Below are positions 1-13,482 of a DNA stretch of 64,000 bases, one piece after another (the first letter of the stretch is position 1; each line of letters begins with the position of its first letter). Under the pieces are notes generated by a model. It had not been told where the DNA came from, did not search any database, and saw only the letters and a program-made list of their open reading frames with translations. Position numbers and translations under genes: made by a program. This DNA is from Glycine soja (Eukaryota > Streptophyta > Magnoliopsida > Fabales > Fabaceae): the NCBI RefSeq assembly GCF_004193775.1, contig NC_041019.1:40196966-40260965 (forward strand), given 5' to 3'.

Positions 1-776
1 GATGATAAGTCTAACTTGCACCTTATTTAAATAGGCTAGTTAGATAAAAAGAGACCCAAAAGGATACTTCAACTAGAATGATAAGTCAGAGTCACAAAAA
101 TAGATCTATACCTGCACATATGCAAGCACTCTCACCTAACATATCACATGCCCACCAGAATAATTCCAATTAAGAGAAGCAACAGTATTATTGTGTCTGA
201 ATTTTAACCAATAGAGGATAATGTGTTGGGAAAAAAAAGTGTCAAAAGAGTATATTACTAACATTCCATCATTAAATATTTCTCTCTTCACGTTAATGTG
301 GTAGCAGGCAGCAGCACCATCTTTTCTGTTGAAAGCACCAACAGCATTGGATGAATCAGATTAAACTTCCAAATTCTGAGCATGCTAGTTGATTAGAATC
401 TGATAACCACTAGCGGGCTGAGGCTTCCTCAACTTTGGGAAAACAATAATATACAAGGATTCTAATATTAACAGCATACTCCATAACATTATAGGTTGAA
501 ATTATACAAGTCTTATTTCTTATTTAAGAATTCTCACTAATAATTTCATGATTCTCAATAAACTTCAGCTGATTATAAAAAGTGTATTACTAGTACTCCT
601 ATTAAATAACATATAATGATTCTTATTCCTACATGTATGTCTCTCCCATATTAACAAATGCATTTTCCACATTAAAAGAAATACACCAAGCAGAAGGCAA
701 TGATTTTTGGTGAAACGATTTTCATTGTATCAGGCAACTTAAAATGTTTACATTCAGCACACACCTACAATGATGA
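1..776. other. AT-rich flank downstream of the SUFD exon
   Basis: I see no complete gene. About 700-776 would be the 3' untranslated flank of the minus-strand SUFD exon. On the minus strand 285-440 there are short stretches that could be decayed coding sequence, but I do not recognise them and they contain stops. Confidence 0.4.
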
Positions 777-1086
777 TCAATTCGAAGATGCATCCAACAA
801 ATTCTTAATTTGACTTCGAAACCTGTCTCTAACGAAAGAATAAGGGAACTTATCTATCACTTCCCCTCCAAAAGAAAAAACCAGAACTCTTTTAGTAGTC
901 TCTATGTCAATGCCGCGAGCTTGGAAATACAGAAGTTCACTTTCTTCCAGGTCACTTATAGCAGCTCCATGGGAGCACTTAACATCATCAGCCACGATTT
1001 GAAGATTCGGTTAAACATTTACAATCGCACGACGTTCAAGCAGAAGGCTTCTTGTTAACTGTCCTGCATCTGTCTTCTGAGCATAC
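777..1086 (-). pseudogene. SUFD: Last exon of chloroplast SUFD / ABCI7, with a nonsense codon
   Basis: The minus-strand translation matches the C-terminus of plant SUFD (ABC transporter I family member 7). That protein is a plastid scaffold which, with SUFB and SUFC, assembles iron-sulphur clusters. Recognisable pieces are YAQKTDAGQLTRSLLLE, then PNLQIVADDVKCSHGAAISD, then QARGID and a C-terminal SQIKNLLDASSN with a stop at 777-779. The DVKCSHGA block is the family hallmark. An AG acceptor lies just upstream at about 1087, so this is the terminal exon. A TAA at 1011-1013 interrupts the frame where the family has a lysine (one change, AAA to TAA). I found no upstream exons at higher coordinates. 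It is therefore most likely a truncated, inactive copy. The alternatives are a sequencing error at one base or a very long preceding intron. Confidence 0.8.
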
Positions 1087-4000
1087 CTACACAAACATAA
1101 TACATTACTGATATAGAGTGACTTGTATCTTACAAAACACAAAGATAAAGATATTTGAAAACAAATACACAAATATAATACATTACTGACGATGGGTGTT
1201 GTTGGATTCAATTGTTGTTTGTGATGCACAGAATCATTGTTTGTGGGTGTGAAACGACAAAAGCACGGATGCTAGCATGGAGAGTGTCAAACGTAGAGTA
1301 CCTCACTCACAAAGGGAGAAACACGAACGAAACTCATATCTGAGTCAAAACTAATTTGAACGGTCTAGATTTACCAATCATGCATAATTAAAGAAGGGCC
1401 ATTGGATTCAGTTTAGTGAAAATAAGGGAGATTACATTTAAAACCAAATAATAATAATATATTAAGCTAAATAATAAAATAAACTAAAAGAATCATAATA
1501 TAAGATATAGTAAATACAAAATAACAAAATATAATGAACTAATTAATAATGAATAGTAATAAAAATCAAATAAAATCTATATAGAGATGAGTAATATTTT
1601 ATTTAATTTAAATTTGAAGATAATAATATAATTATAACATATAAAATTTTTAAGAAAATCAAACCAAAATCAATTATCTTAAAAATATTTTATATTTAAT
1701 TCCAATTGATTCAAATTTAAACACTTAGATTTAGGTCAGTTTCTTATAATAATTTTATGCGACTAATAATATCACATAGATTCAAGTACTCTAAATAAAA
1801 ATTCACTCAAATGCTAAGATTTTTAAAATGAGTGCTTAACAATTTTGTGGGTCTACTATTGGCCCTACATATTAATACTTTTTACTTTTTTTTATCTCCA
1901 AACAAAATATAATTTTACTTGTATTGTAATTAAAATTAAAATAATAAATTTTTTATTTTATTTATGTATATAAATTCAAAATAAATAATTTTTTAATTAA
2001 AATATTTTTTTAATTAAAATAATTTCTTAAAAAATAACTTGTGTCTTGAATTGAATTGGTTTGTCTTCTATAGGTGAAAGAATTTATTTAGTTGTCAACT
2101 TGAGGTTTTATAAGATCGAACGATCTAAGTGTCCGTATGCCAATCTGCTTGAGTAATATTGTGAGGATTTTGTATTTATTAAACTCAAGTTATAAGTGTA
2201 TAGAGTTTTGTTTTGGTTGTTGCAATTTGTTTATTTTTGTAATGAATTTGTTCAAAATATCATTTCGTTAATTTTGACCGAGTTGGTAAATATTCATAGT
2301 TCTGAGACCTTGTTCTTTTTAAATTATGAAATTTTGTGGTGCTCAAAGATAAAACCGTCCGTATAGCCTTTATTAGCAATTTTAGATTAGAACCAACAAT
2401 TTTCTAAAAAAGAAACAGATTAGACTCAAAAGAATTAAATTAAGTGAACTGTTGCAGTGATTACAACTTAGAATGGTGAATTAATAAAGTTCTGAGTTCA
2501 TATATTCAAGTATTCAACATTTATTTTTCTTTCATCTCACTCTCACTCTATGTATATGCCTTCCTTCTGCTCATTCATCTCAAAAATGAAGTATACGTTG
2601 ATCTTTTTCTATAAAGTGCCACCATTATAGCGGTTTGTAACTATTAGTGTAATTATTCTCAACCAAGATTATTAGCACTTACTCCGCTGGAAGTCACAAT
2701 GAAAATACATATTTGACGGTTAAAATTGTTATTACAGGTGATTAAAACTGTAAAATTTTATAACAGTAAATAACATAATGATTAGTATAACTTTAAAGAC
2801 AATTAAAATTCTTTGATTACTATTCAATAATTAGTGGGACCCAAGTTTCTCTTCTGAGTATGATTTCTTAATTCAGTGTTATTCAGTAGCAGATCCAAAA
2901 ACTTTCAATTATATTTATTTTATTGTTTTGTGTGTTGTATATTCACATGTTTATTATTTTTAATTTTTTAGTAAGAAGTTACAAAATAAAAGAAATAACA
3001 AAATATAGAATTTTTGTCTCTAAGACGGTTAGAAGATTAAAACAAAACAAAAGAAATAAATAAGAAGAAGATGATCACCATTAAACTAAATAACAAAATA
3101 ACAGCCACTAACGTTAGAATATGACAGAATATAAATCAACAATAGAATATAACATACAATAAGTACAAAGAAAAATAATTTAAGGGAGAAATTTTTGTTT
3201 AACCTAGGTTGAAACGCATAAATGTTATCTTTAAGAGAAAACACCTCATTGCACGGGGTAGGAATGGGTTCCGATCGTGTGCAATGAACGAATCCCCACC
3301 AATTTCTTGAACACCAATGTTCTTACTCTCAAGAAGATATATTTTTTATAAAGGAAAAGAAAAAATTTAGAAAAAAAAAGAAAGCAAATTATTTTGTTGC
3401 TTATGTGTTTTTATTAGCCTTATACAATAACAAAAAATCTCAATGTAAATCTTTAGAAACCAACTTATAAAAAAAAACAAAATAAACAACCAACTACATT
3501 GATTCACTAAGAACAAAATCTTAAAAAATAAAAATTTTAATTTTACCTTCTGAAATAAATATTTTATTTTATAAAAACAAAATTAATATAAATAATATAT
3601 TTTTATAAATTTTAAATTATAAAACAAATATTTATTAACATCTCCAAAATTATCAAAAATGTGGAAGACACACTTGCTTAAATTAAGAATTTGAAGGCTT
3701 CAATGCATTGTGCTTAGCTTCCACATGGGTCCCAGTGCTGTAAGCTGTGAGCATGTCAAATCGCTGCTTGGCCATTGACAACTGCTTCAGATTTTGCTTA
3801 TCTAGCTTTTGCAATAATTATGCCAAAAAAATTCAATAAACCCCACGGCAGGGATTATGTATTAGAAAACGACACAAGTCAAAAGATACAGCTTTACAAA
3901 AAGGCAATTTTGAATGCACACCAGCCCAGCTTTTTTATCCCCTTTAAATTAGAAAAGAAATCAACTACTGTATAATATAATAATATTAATACAGTTTTTT

Positions 4001-6526
4001 TATTTTCTTTATTTTTCTTTTATCACAATAGATCACTAATTATTATTTTTTTCTTTTTTCCTCTCTTTATCTCCAACAAAGATGGAGTATATTAAAATTC
4101 GATTTTAGTCTTATAATATTTTTAGTGTCTATATTTATTAACATTTTGTTTGGTTTAGGAAAGGAAAAAAAAAAGGAAAGAGAAAAGAACAGAAAAGTAT
4201 AAAATGAGATAATTTTTAGTTATTTGATAAGAAAGAAAGTCTAAGATGTGGAAAAAATACTTAAATAACATAAATACATTGAAAGAAAAAAAAACAGAAA
4301 CATGATAAAAGAGAAGGAATTAAATTGCTTCAAGAATAACTTTTAAAAAAATTATTCTTTATCCTCACCTTTGATTTTATGATAGTATTATAGTTTTAAT
4401 GAGTAATTCATATTTGATCATTAGCATAATAGAAAATAAAGAGTGAGAGTGGAGAATACAATTTTAAAGTTACTCTTAAAATAACTTGATTTCCCTTGTA
4501 ATAAAAAGTCAACAGCTGGGTTTGAGTTAATTAGCTTATTTAAAAGGACTTCCAGGAGAAAGATAAGAAAAAAAATTAAATTAATTAATTAAAATTAGCT
4601 TATGAATAAAACTAATGTCATTCTATTCTTTTTTATAATAAAAAAACCTTTTTTAACTTCTTTCTTTGCAATTTAGACTGAATAAAGTTTGTAGCGGGTC
4701 TCATCATTTTTTCTTCTCTTACTGTTACATGAATCAAAGGAAGAAAAGAAACAAAATCAAGAAGTTTTCATTCTTCTATGTGTTTGTTCCCCCTTTTCAG
4801 CTTAACCAAATAAAGTTTAAAAGTAATGTGATTTTAATCTCTCATCACATCATGCATAGACTAAAAATATGCGTTTTTATTAAAAGGTAGAAATCAGAAA
4901 CGTATTGATTTTTTTATAATAAGTCCCAATTTAAGTACTACCTAAACATTTTCAAGGATTAAAGCTTAGTCATCATATAATTAGATAGGTATGCCATGCC
5001 ATGTCTGGTCATACAATTCCTTGACTTGCAAGGACACTTGATGATATGGCTGTAACATATTGAGTGAGTGAATTTATTTAAACTTATTTGTTAAAAAAAT
5101 ATTTGTTTTAATAAAATAATTAATTTTCAATTTTTGTAACTATTTGTCTAATCGGTTTCTAATAAAAAAAATTAACTTATTTTAAAAAATAAACCTTATT
5201 TTTTTTATTAAAAAAAATTATTTTAAAATTACTTTTTTTAGTCAAATGATGGTCTAGTTGCAATTTAAAGAAATCTGGGAATCGAATGTAATTTTAAAAA
5301 GAAAAAAAAAATAGAGGAAGAGAGGGTAGGAGGGGTTATGGTAAAATTCATGATTGGAATAGAAGCTGATTCAGCACTAGGCAATGATACTGTTATTATT
5401 ATCAAATCATGGGCTCACTCATGACCTTTGGTTGGTACCGGCTTTCTTGATAAATGTGTTTGAGAAGACAAAAGCAAAATGTCCAAAGGCAGAAAAAATA
5501 ATGTTGCTCAGGCAAAACCAAAAGGTACCAAGTTTTCTCACTATTGTGTCATAGATCTGACACCACTGTCCACTGTGTGCCTCAGATTCCGTTCTTATCT
5601 GTATCTTTCCCTTCCTCCTCATGAGTTTTGAAACCCAATAGAATCCAGTGAAAGAGCCATGCATACCTTACACACTACTGCTCCTTCTTGTTTGTTCTTT
5701 CGGATTTTCTTCAACTCGATCTAGTAGTGTTTCAAGTGATTAATTTCTAGTATTTGTTTCAAGGAAAAAAAAAACACTGCTTTTTGCTTAACAAAGAAAT
5801 GAATTATTCCCCTTAACACCCTCTAAATCACTAACAAGCACTACAGCCAAATGACACAATAATTATTGACTTTTTGTTCACAAATAAAGTACAAGATGTA
5901 AGTTGCATATTAAATCCACCTTTGTTATTAAATAAGGATTAAGATAAATTATTATAAGGAAGGAAGAAGATGATGATTACGTCCAAGAGACCAAAAACCC
6001 ATAATCAATCCAAATGTTAAGGGAAAGAAAAACGCAGGACCTAAAGAAAAAGTGAAAGATAAGAAAATATAGATATAAGTCTCACAACTCAATCACATAA
6101 ATTTGAACTCTTTGTTCTTAATTTGTGATACAAATATGGTAGAAAGCCAAAACAAAATTATCACACAAAGAAGCAGATGGAATTAAATGCTTATCTCATC
6201 ACCAACACCATTTTGTCACCATCTATATAAGAAAGAAATAGGTAGGTACATACATACATATAGAAAATAGAGTATCTCTTGCTATACATTTCCAGCCAAA
6301 AAGGGAGAGAAATTTAATTCTTCTAACGATGATGAGAATAACATTACTAGCACAAAGCTCTCACTGAGGACAGGCAATATATTTATGGTGATGAACTAAA
6401 ATAAGAACATTGAAGATGACCCTTACAATTGTGAGACTATGCCGTTACAACTCCTTTTCATCTTCAAATAGCTAGGTCTAGCTATATGGTTCATATGGTA
6501 TATGGTTCTGTGTTCTCACTTACCTT
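1087..6526. other. AT-rich intergenic DNA, no gene recognised
   Basis: No exon series, RNA gene or retrotransposon domain is visible. Short ORFs at 3775-3975, 4666-4890 and 5419-5664 (minus) have low-complexity or unrecognisable products and no supporting context. Just upstream of the SUFD exon a block of about 20 bp (cacaaacataatacattact) occurs twice, near 1090 and 1165. Purine-rich tracts lie near 3360 and 4160. Confidence 0.5.
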
Positions 6527-6841
6527 TTAATTTGATATAGGGTTTGGACCACTTGGAACTTCATGAGCATCATCACCAAATTCTCTTCCAGCATCCTTAG
6601 TAGAAGATGGAGTATGGGATTTTTGGGTGTTCTGAGGGTGCATGCTTGTGGTGGACATGGCTGATTCTGAAGATTTGGTGCTTTTGTCTGAAGAGCCCAT
6701 GGTGGTATAAGGGTGTGGTTGGTGGGAAAGATTGATGAGGAGGAGGAGAATGAAGAAAAGTGAGAGGAAGTGAAGAAAAGAGGGTGATTTTGAGAAAGGT
6801 TCCGAGATTGGTGATGATGATGATGATTTAGGTTCTGCCAT
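6527..6841 (-). CDS. CLE41/CLE44: CLE-family prepropeptide yielding TDIF (CLE41/CLE44 type)
   Basis: A single-exon ORF of 104 residues. The last 12 residues, HEVPSGPNPISN, are exactly the TDIF dodecapeptide made by Arabidopsis CLE41 and CLE44. They directly precede the stop and follow the typical REFGDDA spacer. TDIF is secreted from phloem. It binds the receptor kinase PXY/TDR on cambial cells, blocks their conversion to xylem and promotes their division. The start chosen is the ATG at 6839-6841: it gives the usual length of about 100 residues, a serine-rich N-terminus, and a hydrophobic signal segment (LSLFFILLLLINLS) at about residues 27-40. An in-frame ATG 60 bases upstream would put 20 unlikely residues before this. 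The middle is rich in Ser, Thr and Lys and poorly conserved, as usual for CLE precursors. No intron is needed. It is the only gene in the window with no visible lesion. Assignment to one paralogue is not possible from sequence alone. Confidence 0.93.
   Translation of the reverse strand: MAEPKSSSSSPISEPFSKSPSFLHFLSLFFILLLLINLSHQPHPYTTMGSSDKSTKSSESAMSTTSMHPQNTQKSHTPSSTKDAGREFGDDAHEVPSGPNPISN
6530..6565 (-). other. Mature TDIF peptide coding segment
   Basis: These 36 bases encode the 12-residue CLE motif at the very C-terminus. In the known peptide, the prolines at positions 4 and 7 are hydroxylated; both are present here. Release requires cleavage before the His, after the ...GDDA spacer. Confidence 0.92.
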
Positions 6842-7174
6842 GCAATAATTTGAAAGAAAAGACCACCCCCCAATAGCCCACAAGGGTTCAATATCCATCA
6901 ACCAGCTCCAAGGCTAAGAAGAGAGGGAAAGAACAATAGAGGCAGAATAGTAGAGAGAGACAGAGAGATAATCAAATTGGGTTAAAGAGAGAAAGGGAAG
7001 AGAAGATGAGAAGCTTCAACTAAAGTGGTTTTGGTTGGAGGTATTGAAATCGATGCACATTTGTCCGAGAACCAAGACAACTTATTATGGAAGTTTTTAC
7101 AAGAAAGGTGTTGCTCATGGATGAGTGAATTCACCATAATGACCATGCCTGATGTTATAGAAATAAAAGTTAAT

Positions 7175-7184
7175 CCTATATAAT
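7175..7184 (-). promoter_or_regulatory. Possible TATA box of the CLE gene
   Basis: Read on the minus strand this is TTATATAGGA, about 335 bases upstream of the chosen ATG. The interval 6905-7015 is a pyrimidine-rich (CT) tract on the minus strand, common in plant 5' leaders. Position and sequence fit a core promoter, but there is no independent support. Confidence 0.25.
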
Positions 7185-8664
7185 TATTTTTTAATGAAAA
7201 GGGCAACCTTAAATTCTGAAAGAATTGAGGTTTTCAGAATAAGATTCAAAGAATATTACTGAATTATTCTCATAATTTGAATGCCTAAAATTTCTTAATA
7301 TTGTGTAGGTAAATTTCAGCTGATTTAAACTAATTAACTTCTTTTTCACAGTTTAATCCTAAGAATTGGCAAAGTTGAATTTTGTATGCATAACCACTCA
7401 TCACGTTTCTCCCCGGCCCACCATTAGATTGCAATAACCTTTTTGGAAATAACATAAATTATAGTCAAAATTTAATTTTTGATTTTTTGTTTTTAATATG
7501 CATGTATCCGCGCGTGCTTACAGTTCAAATGCATTATTAACAAACAAATTTAATAGGGCGACATACGTTTTTAAAATACATGAATGTTCATAGCTTGCAT
7601 GGTTCCCCCTGGATTTATTTATACAGTTTATTTATTGAAAACAACATACATCAAAAATATATTTTGAGAGTTTAAGAAAATTATAACAGAATAGTGAAGT
7701 CATATTAATGCAAAATATAAATAACCATTTTATAAAGGGACCATCATGTAATTGAAAATGAAATATTTATATAAAGAATCTGGAAAGGTAAAGCCATTGG
7801 CACGAGATGGAAAGAAGGCGCAGAGTGTGGTAAAAGGAGGTGTGGCGGCTTTTTCTTGTTTGGCTGGTTGCGCAAGAAATCTTTCTTTGACTAGGAGAAC
7901 CCTAAGAAAAGAAAAAATATCGAATATGTTCCTCGAATGCTTCACCTTTTTCCCATGCAAACACAAGGTTTCAAAACCCTCCTTTTTATTTTATTTTTAT
8001 TGTTCCCGAGAGTCAAGAAGATATGCCATATTATTGGTATAGTATTTGTACATATTATAGTCTAATGACTTCCCTTAATTAGCTTATAAAATAAACTGGA
8101 GTATTATATGTACAATTACTATACCTATTCATGAAAGAAATCAGAAATAATTATAGGATTCAACTCCAATTGCTTTTTCTTTTTTAAGAAAAAAAATCTC
8201 GTGTTTCCTTTAGGTTTTAGATAAAATATTATTATAAAATGAACGGAATCATTGGACACTCTACAAATGGTGTGAAAACAATGAATTTGATTAGAAACAT
8301 AGGAGTATTCCAAGGAAAGGAATGGTAATATACTTTATGTTTAAGATTCGAAATAAAAATATTCTTCCAAACTCAAATTCATATCACCCCCTTGTTCTTT
8401 TTGTTTCTTTTCATCATGTGGAAAAAGAAAGGCGGAGAATCAATATTCCATTATATTGGTTTATTGTAAAAACGTTCGAGCAAATTCTATTATTACGTGA
8501 TCATTATCCTATAATACCGTCACAGTTTACGAAAAAGTTCCTATTTGAAAATTGATTACATGATTATATTTTGGAAAGCCAAAGAAAGAAATCAACTCTT
8601 TTTTTTGGCTGATGAAAAAAATCAACTCCATAGAAGTACATATTACCGCAATACCATATACAGT

Positions 8665-8688
8665 TATATATATATATATATATATATA
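8665..8688. repeat. (TA)n microsatellite
   Basis: About 12 uninterrupted TA units. Confidence 0.95.
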
Positions 8689-11631
8689 ACTTTAATTTAG
8701 GACCACAAAATTTTCTTTTTTACTTGTTTTTTTATTATTTTATTTCAAAATTAAAAAAAAATTAAGAGTCACGTTGTACTCATTATTGACGACAAATTTT
8801 CACGCCAGTTAAACCTTCAATTGGCTGTTTAATTGATTATTCAACCAACATATGTAAAAGAAAAGAAGGGATTTCTCCGTTGATTTTTGGCAATAATGTA
8901 ATTAATTAATATAATTAACCTTGTTAAGAAAACTTAAGCAAAAGCGAGGGGAAGCGCTGAAAAGAAGAGTGTGGGTACAAGGAAGTTTATAGTTTTGCTT
9001 TTGGAAATTAGAATTGGGAAAGGCACACGGAAAGTAAAGCACATATACTACTCGTTACGAAATATATGTGCATCAGTGCATATGCAATTTTTTTCATATA
9101 ACAGTGAAAGAGGCCAAAGAGGCAGAGACATATATGTCTCCCATGAAGGGTGTGCATGGGTCCCCACAAACCTACAATCCTTGTTACAGAGAGATATGGA
9201 GAGCCCTAGTACGTTTAGGTCTTGTTTGGCATTTCACTATTTATCCAATCACTTTCACTGACCGATTCTTCATCTTACTTTTATTTATTTATTTATTTAA
9301 TTTGTTTGTTTTATAGTTTTTGCTTTTGGGCATTAACCCCTTTCCCACCATATTTATTTAACTCGGGGGAGGAAGATAAGAGTGGAATGAAAAATAAAGT
9401 TAATTAAATACATATATCTATCCGACCAAATAGAAACCAGAATTCCTGGCAACATTTTCTCCACTCATAATTGCAAAAACATTTTATGAGAGTTTTCTTG
9501 GTACTAGTAATTTAGTTCAAATGCTAGTACTTCTTAAATTAGTTTTCTTATGGGGAATGGTTAAATAATTGGGGTACCCTTTTACTGAACTTGTTCCCTG
9601 TAGTTTGGTATGCATTACATAATTTTGATTGCATTATTTCAATAAAATACAAAGGAATCTTAAGGGAGGGTTCTGGTGGCCTTTTGTGGGAATCATGAGG
9701 GAATGTACTGTTGTTTGTTTCGTCTTGCTGTCCTTAACGTGCATGTCTGGAAGCTAGAAGTTGCAACGATTGGATTATCATGTAGAGGTTGAGAGCTTTT
9801 TTTCTTTAGAACTCATTGTACACCATGATTCCATAAAAACCTCTCTTATATTCTTTAATACAGATTTGTTTTCTTTAAAAACAAAAAATATATATGCAAA
9901 ATAATTAAGAAAATGGAAATGTATTCACCCTTTATTTAAATTATTAAATACAGTGGAAAATGTTTTAAAGTGTCATTTAATTACAAGTTACTATTTTACT
10001 ATTATAATATTTTTTATTTTAATAGTAATTAGTTTAAAAAGTCAACATACCAAAGTTAGTTTTTAATTAATTATATATTATTGACCACAGAACTCTTATA
10101 AAATAGAAGTACTTGTAACTTTTAAAGATGATGCATATTCACTAAGATTATTGATTAGGTGATTAGAAAAAAACGATGTCATGTTGGATGATCTAACCTG
10201 TTATCTTTTCTTCATTTCCTTCTACTAAAAATTAACAAATTATAATTATCATTTTCCAATGAAAAAAATTCTAAGCTTACCGACATAAATTTGGAAGGTC
10301 AACCTAAAATTAATGGGGAAGATCTTCTAGAGACATGGATTAATTGCTACTGCATTATAAATTCCTCTTTTGGACATGCAGATAACAAGAGCTAGGGAGA
10401 TTCAACATAATTAAGAGAGAGAGAGAGAAACAAGAGGCAGTTTCTTGAATTTTCTTTGGTTGATCGACATGTTAAAGTGACAGGTGCAGTTAAATAAATA
10501 CAAAGTTGTAGTTGTTGATTATTAGTATTTTTTATATATGCATGAACATATATACTATTTTCTTATAATCTTAATTATTAATGGTTTAATCCATAATTAC
10601 TATTTTGTAATTTTCATCTGAATTTAACTTATTTCTGGAGTAATTTAGAGTAAAATATTTAAATTAGTCCTGAAAAAACGCAGGAACACTTTTATTTTTC
10701 TTAAAAGAAAAAGCTATATAATGCAGTCTTTCAAAATTATAGACGTGAAGTATTTTAATTTTTTCATTTGTTTGAATTAACATTTTCAAGAACTAATTTA
10801 GGTCTGTAGAAAAAAGAGCAAATTTAGGTCACTAATAACTTTATTAGGGATTGAATTAATTAAATATGATTAATTCGGTCTCTTAAGAACTTATAATTAT
10901 GTATTGAAAACCAGCATGTTGTTGATTCAAATTAATAGAACTGAGTTTGGATTACCTTAATCAAGTTCTCGAATTTGAATCGTGAAAAATGAAGAAATCG
11001 TGATTAGAAAAAAAGATCTTATCAAAAATAATTAATTAATTTTTCTGATTTGTTAATTGATACTTATTATGTTATATGGTGATATATATTTACTTATTTT
11101 TTTAAGGAAAAAAATAGTTTATGCATTTTAGAAGTCATTCAATCATAACTTACCATGTATGATAAATTTGTTGACTTTCAAATTAATTATCTTAAAAAGA
11201 TTCAAACTATAATTTATGATTAAATAATAATATAAAACTATTTTATAGTGCATAGACATTAAATTATTTTTCTTAATAATTCATTCTTAAAAATAAAACA
11301 ATGTAATGAAGTAGAAAATATATTGTTTTTTATTTGCATGAAGTTAAGCTTAGTCTACATTATAAGAACTTTTAATTCAATAGTTAGATTAATTAATTTG
11401 GTGTTAATAAAAAAATTATTAAGCAGTATAAGTGTAAAAGTTTACACTTAATTTCATGTTAATAATTTTTTTTTATGCAGTATATTAGACGAGAGCATGA
11501 TATGAGATTTTTGTCCATATATCTTAGTCAGTTTTTTTATAAGTACTTCTAATGATATCATTTGATAGCATATAAAATTAAATTACATGAAAGAATAACA
11601 TATTTGAATTTACAGCAAAATCACACACATC

Positions 11632-11697
<66 letters not shown>
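11632..11697. repeat. (AAT)n microsatellite
   Basis: About 22 perfect AAT units. They create a spurious poly-Asn reading frame on the plus strand. Confidence 0.97.
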
Positions 11698-13098
11698 TAC
11701 TTGTAGTAATACATGATCTTAATAATCTTATTTTTCTTTGTTAAAATAAATATATAATAAATATTTTAAATAGTATAGAACTTTTAATGATTTTCTCTTA
11801 TTATTATATGTTAAAATTTTATTATTACTATTATTATATTAAAATTAATGTTACACTTTAATGTTATTATAATTTCCAAATATGAATTTATAAAATAATT
11901 CAACAATTTTGACTGATATTTTGAACAAAAGTAAATTATTATTTTCCTTAAACATATATTTTGTATAAAATAATCGTATGAAAAAGAAGAAAAAAAATTG
12001 TATGAAAAGATTGCATTGTATAAAAGAAAATATATTTGATTAAATAGTGAAAATATTTTAAAATTGGCATGGTAGAATTTTTTTTATTTAGAATTTGATA
12101 TGTGTTCAAACTTTTCTTTAAATAGTTCTCAAATATAAATATACATAGATATATCTTGAAATGTATCAACTGGATAATAGAAGTAGTTGTTGCGATCAAA
12201 TAAAATAATATCTATTGGTAATAATAACATCTCTACATTAAAATTTTAACATTTAATGATAGATTATGATTTTAGCATGCATACAGTTTCTTGTTAGCAA
12301 TGTGTTTGGTAGAAAGAAAAAACAAAGTGTATAATAAGGAAAACAAAATAAAAATGAGAGAAAAATTGAATGATAAATGATGAGAAATAAAGTGGATACA
12401 AAAGTGTTAAGAGAAATATAAAAAAAAAATAGGAGAGGGAAAAATACATAACAAATAAAATCATTTTTAAAATTGTTTTAAAGTTAAATAATCGATCAAT
12501 TATAATTCTTCATAAATGATTATGATGTAAAAATAAAGTGTTTCACGTGTAAAAACAATGGTAATCAATTTTGGATGAATTTGTTTAAACTTAAAAATTA
12601 ACTTTAAAATAAATATTTTTATATATAAGTATTTTTTTAGTAGATAGGATTTGTTTCTAAAAATAAGAAAAAAATTAATAAAAAATTTAAGAAAATTAAA
12701 ATAGTTTAAACAAACATACTAAAAATAGAAAGTTGTTTAGTTTTATTAAAATAAATATTTATTTCAAAAAATAAGTTTAAATAAATTGATTATATATCAA
12801 ATTGATAAAAAATTATTATTTATTAGTCTTATCAAACACAACACCGTTATTTTGAATTTTTCCTCATGTCAATTGGAAAACAAAAATATGTAGGTCCCAT
12901 ACTTTTTTCCATTTTTCCCTTTCACGTTTTTTTTTATAAAATGAAACAACTATCCTTTATTTCTCCACTCTTACTCCAATTCATGAACCAGACGAAAAAA
13001 ATATGAAACTCCAGATTTGTTGTGACGCTGTGCCAATCAAATGTTTAGCATGCATCATTTGCAGCATCATTAATACGTCAACAAAAACAATAATTATG

Positions 13099-13390
13099 AT
13101 ACTACTCTCTTCTTAATTATAAGATTTTTATAAAAATTTATTTATCTTTTTTATAAGATACTATTTTTTATTTTTTTAGATATATTAATTATTTTTTCTT
13201 ACATATTTAATATAATTATTCTTTTTCTAAATATCGATGAAAACAATTAAATAAAAAATAAAAATTTTAAAAATAATAATATAAATAATTAATAAATTTA
13301 ATGTGATTGATTAAATTAATTATATTTTCTAAAAAAAACATAAATTAGTTTAAAAAATCTTATATTTGAAAATAAAAGATATGATATAAT
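13099..13390. mobile_element. Degenerate Stowaway-like MITE
   Basis: The left side reads tactctcttcttaattataa, close to the Stowaway terminal repeat. Near 13358-13385 there is a partly inverted counterpart containing aatcttatatttg. The interior is AT-rich and non-coding. The ends are worn, so the limits are approximate. Confidence 0.35.
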
Positions 13391-13423
13391 GATTTGTGCT
13401 TGACGGTTTTCCAAAAAACCTAG

Positions 13424-13425
<2 letters not shown>

Positions 13426-13480
<55 letters not shown>
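13426..13480. repeat. (TA)n microsatellite
   Basis: About 27 uninterrupted TA units directly after the MITE-like segment. They produce a spurious Tyr-Ile repeat ORF. Confidence 0.96.

Positions 13481-13482
<2 letters not shown>

Larger units (their letters stand above)
7207..13098. other. AT-rich intergenic DNA with microsatellites
   Basis: No gene is supported. ORFs at 7752-8042, 8971-9261 and 11948-12199 (minus) encode unrecognised low-complexity products. The notable features are the microsatellites listed separately. Confidence 0.5.

Noticed and set aside
1011..1229. Minus-strand ORF starting upstream of the SUFD exon
   Set aside because: Only its last 24 residues are exonic; the rest is intron read-through.
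5419..5664. Minus-strand ORF of 81 residues
   Set aside because: No recognisable domain, no homologous context, and composition like its flanks.
6520..6891. Long minus-strand ORF overlapping the CLE gene in another frame
   Set aside because: Shadow frame of the CLE precursor. Its product is low complexity, while the overlapping frame ends in the exact TDIF peptide.
11562..11744. ORF with a poly-Asn run
   Set aside because: Created by the (AAT)n microsatellite.
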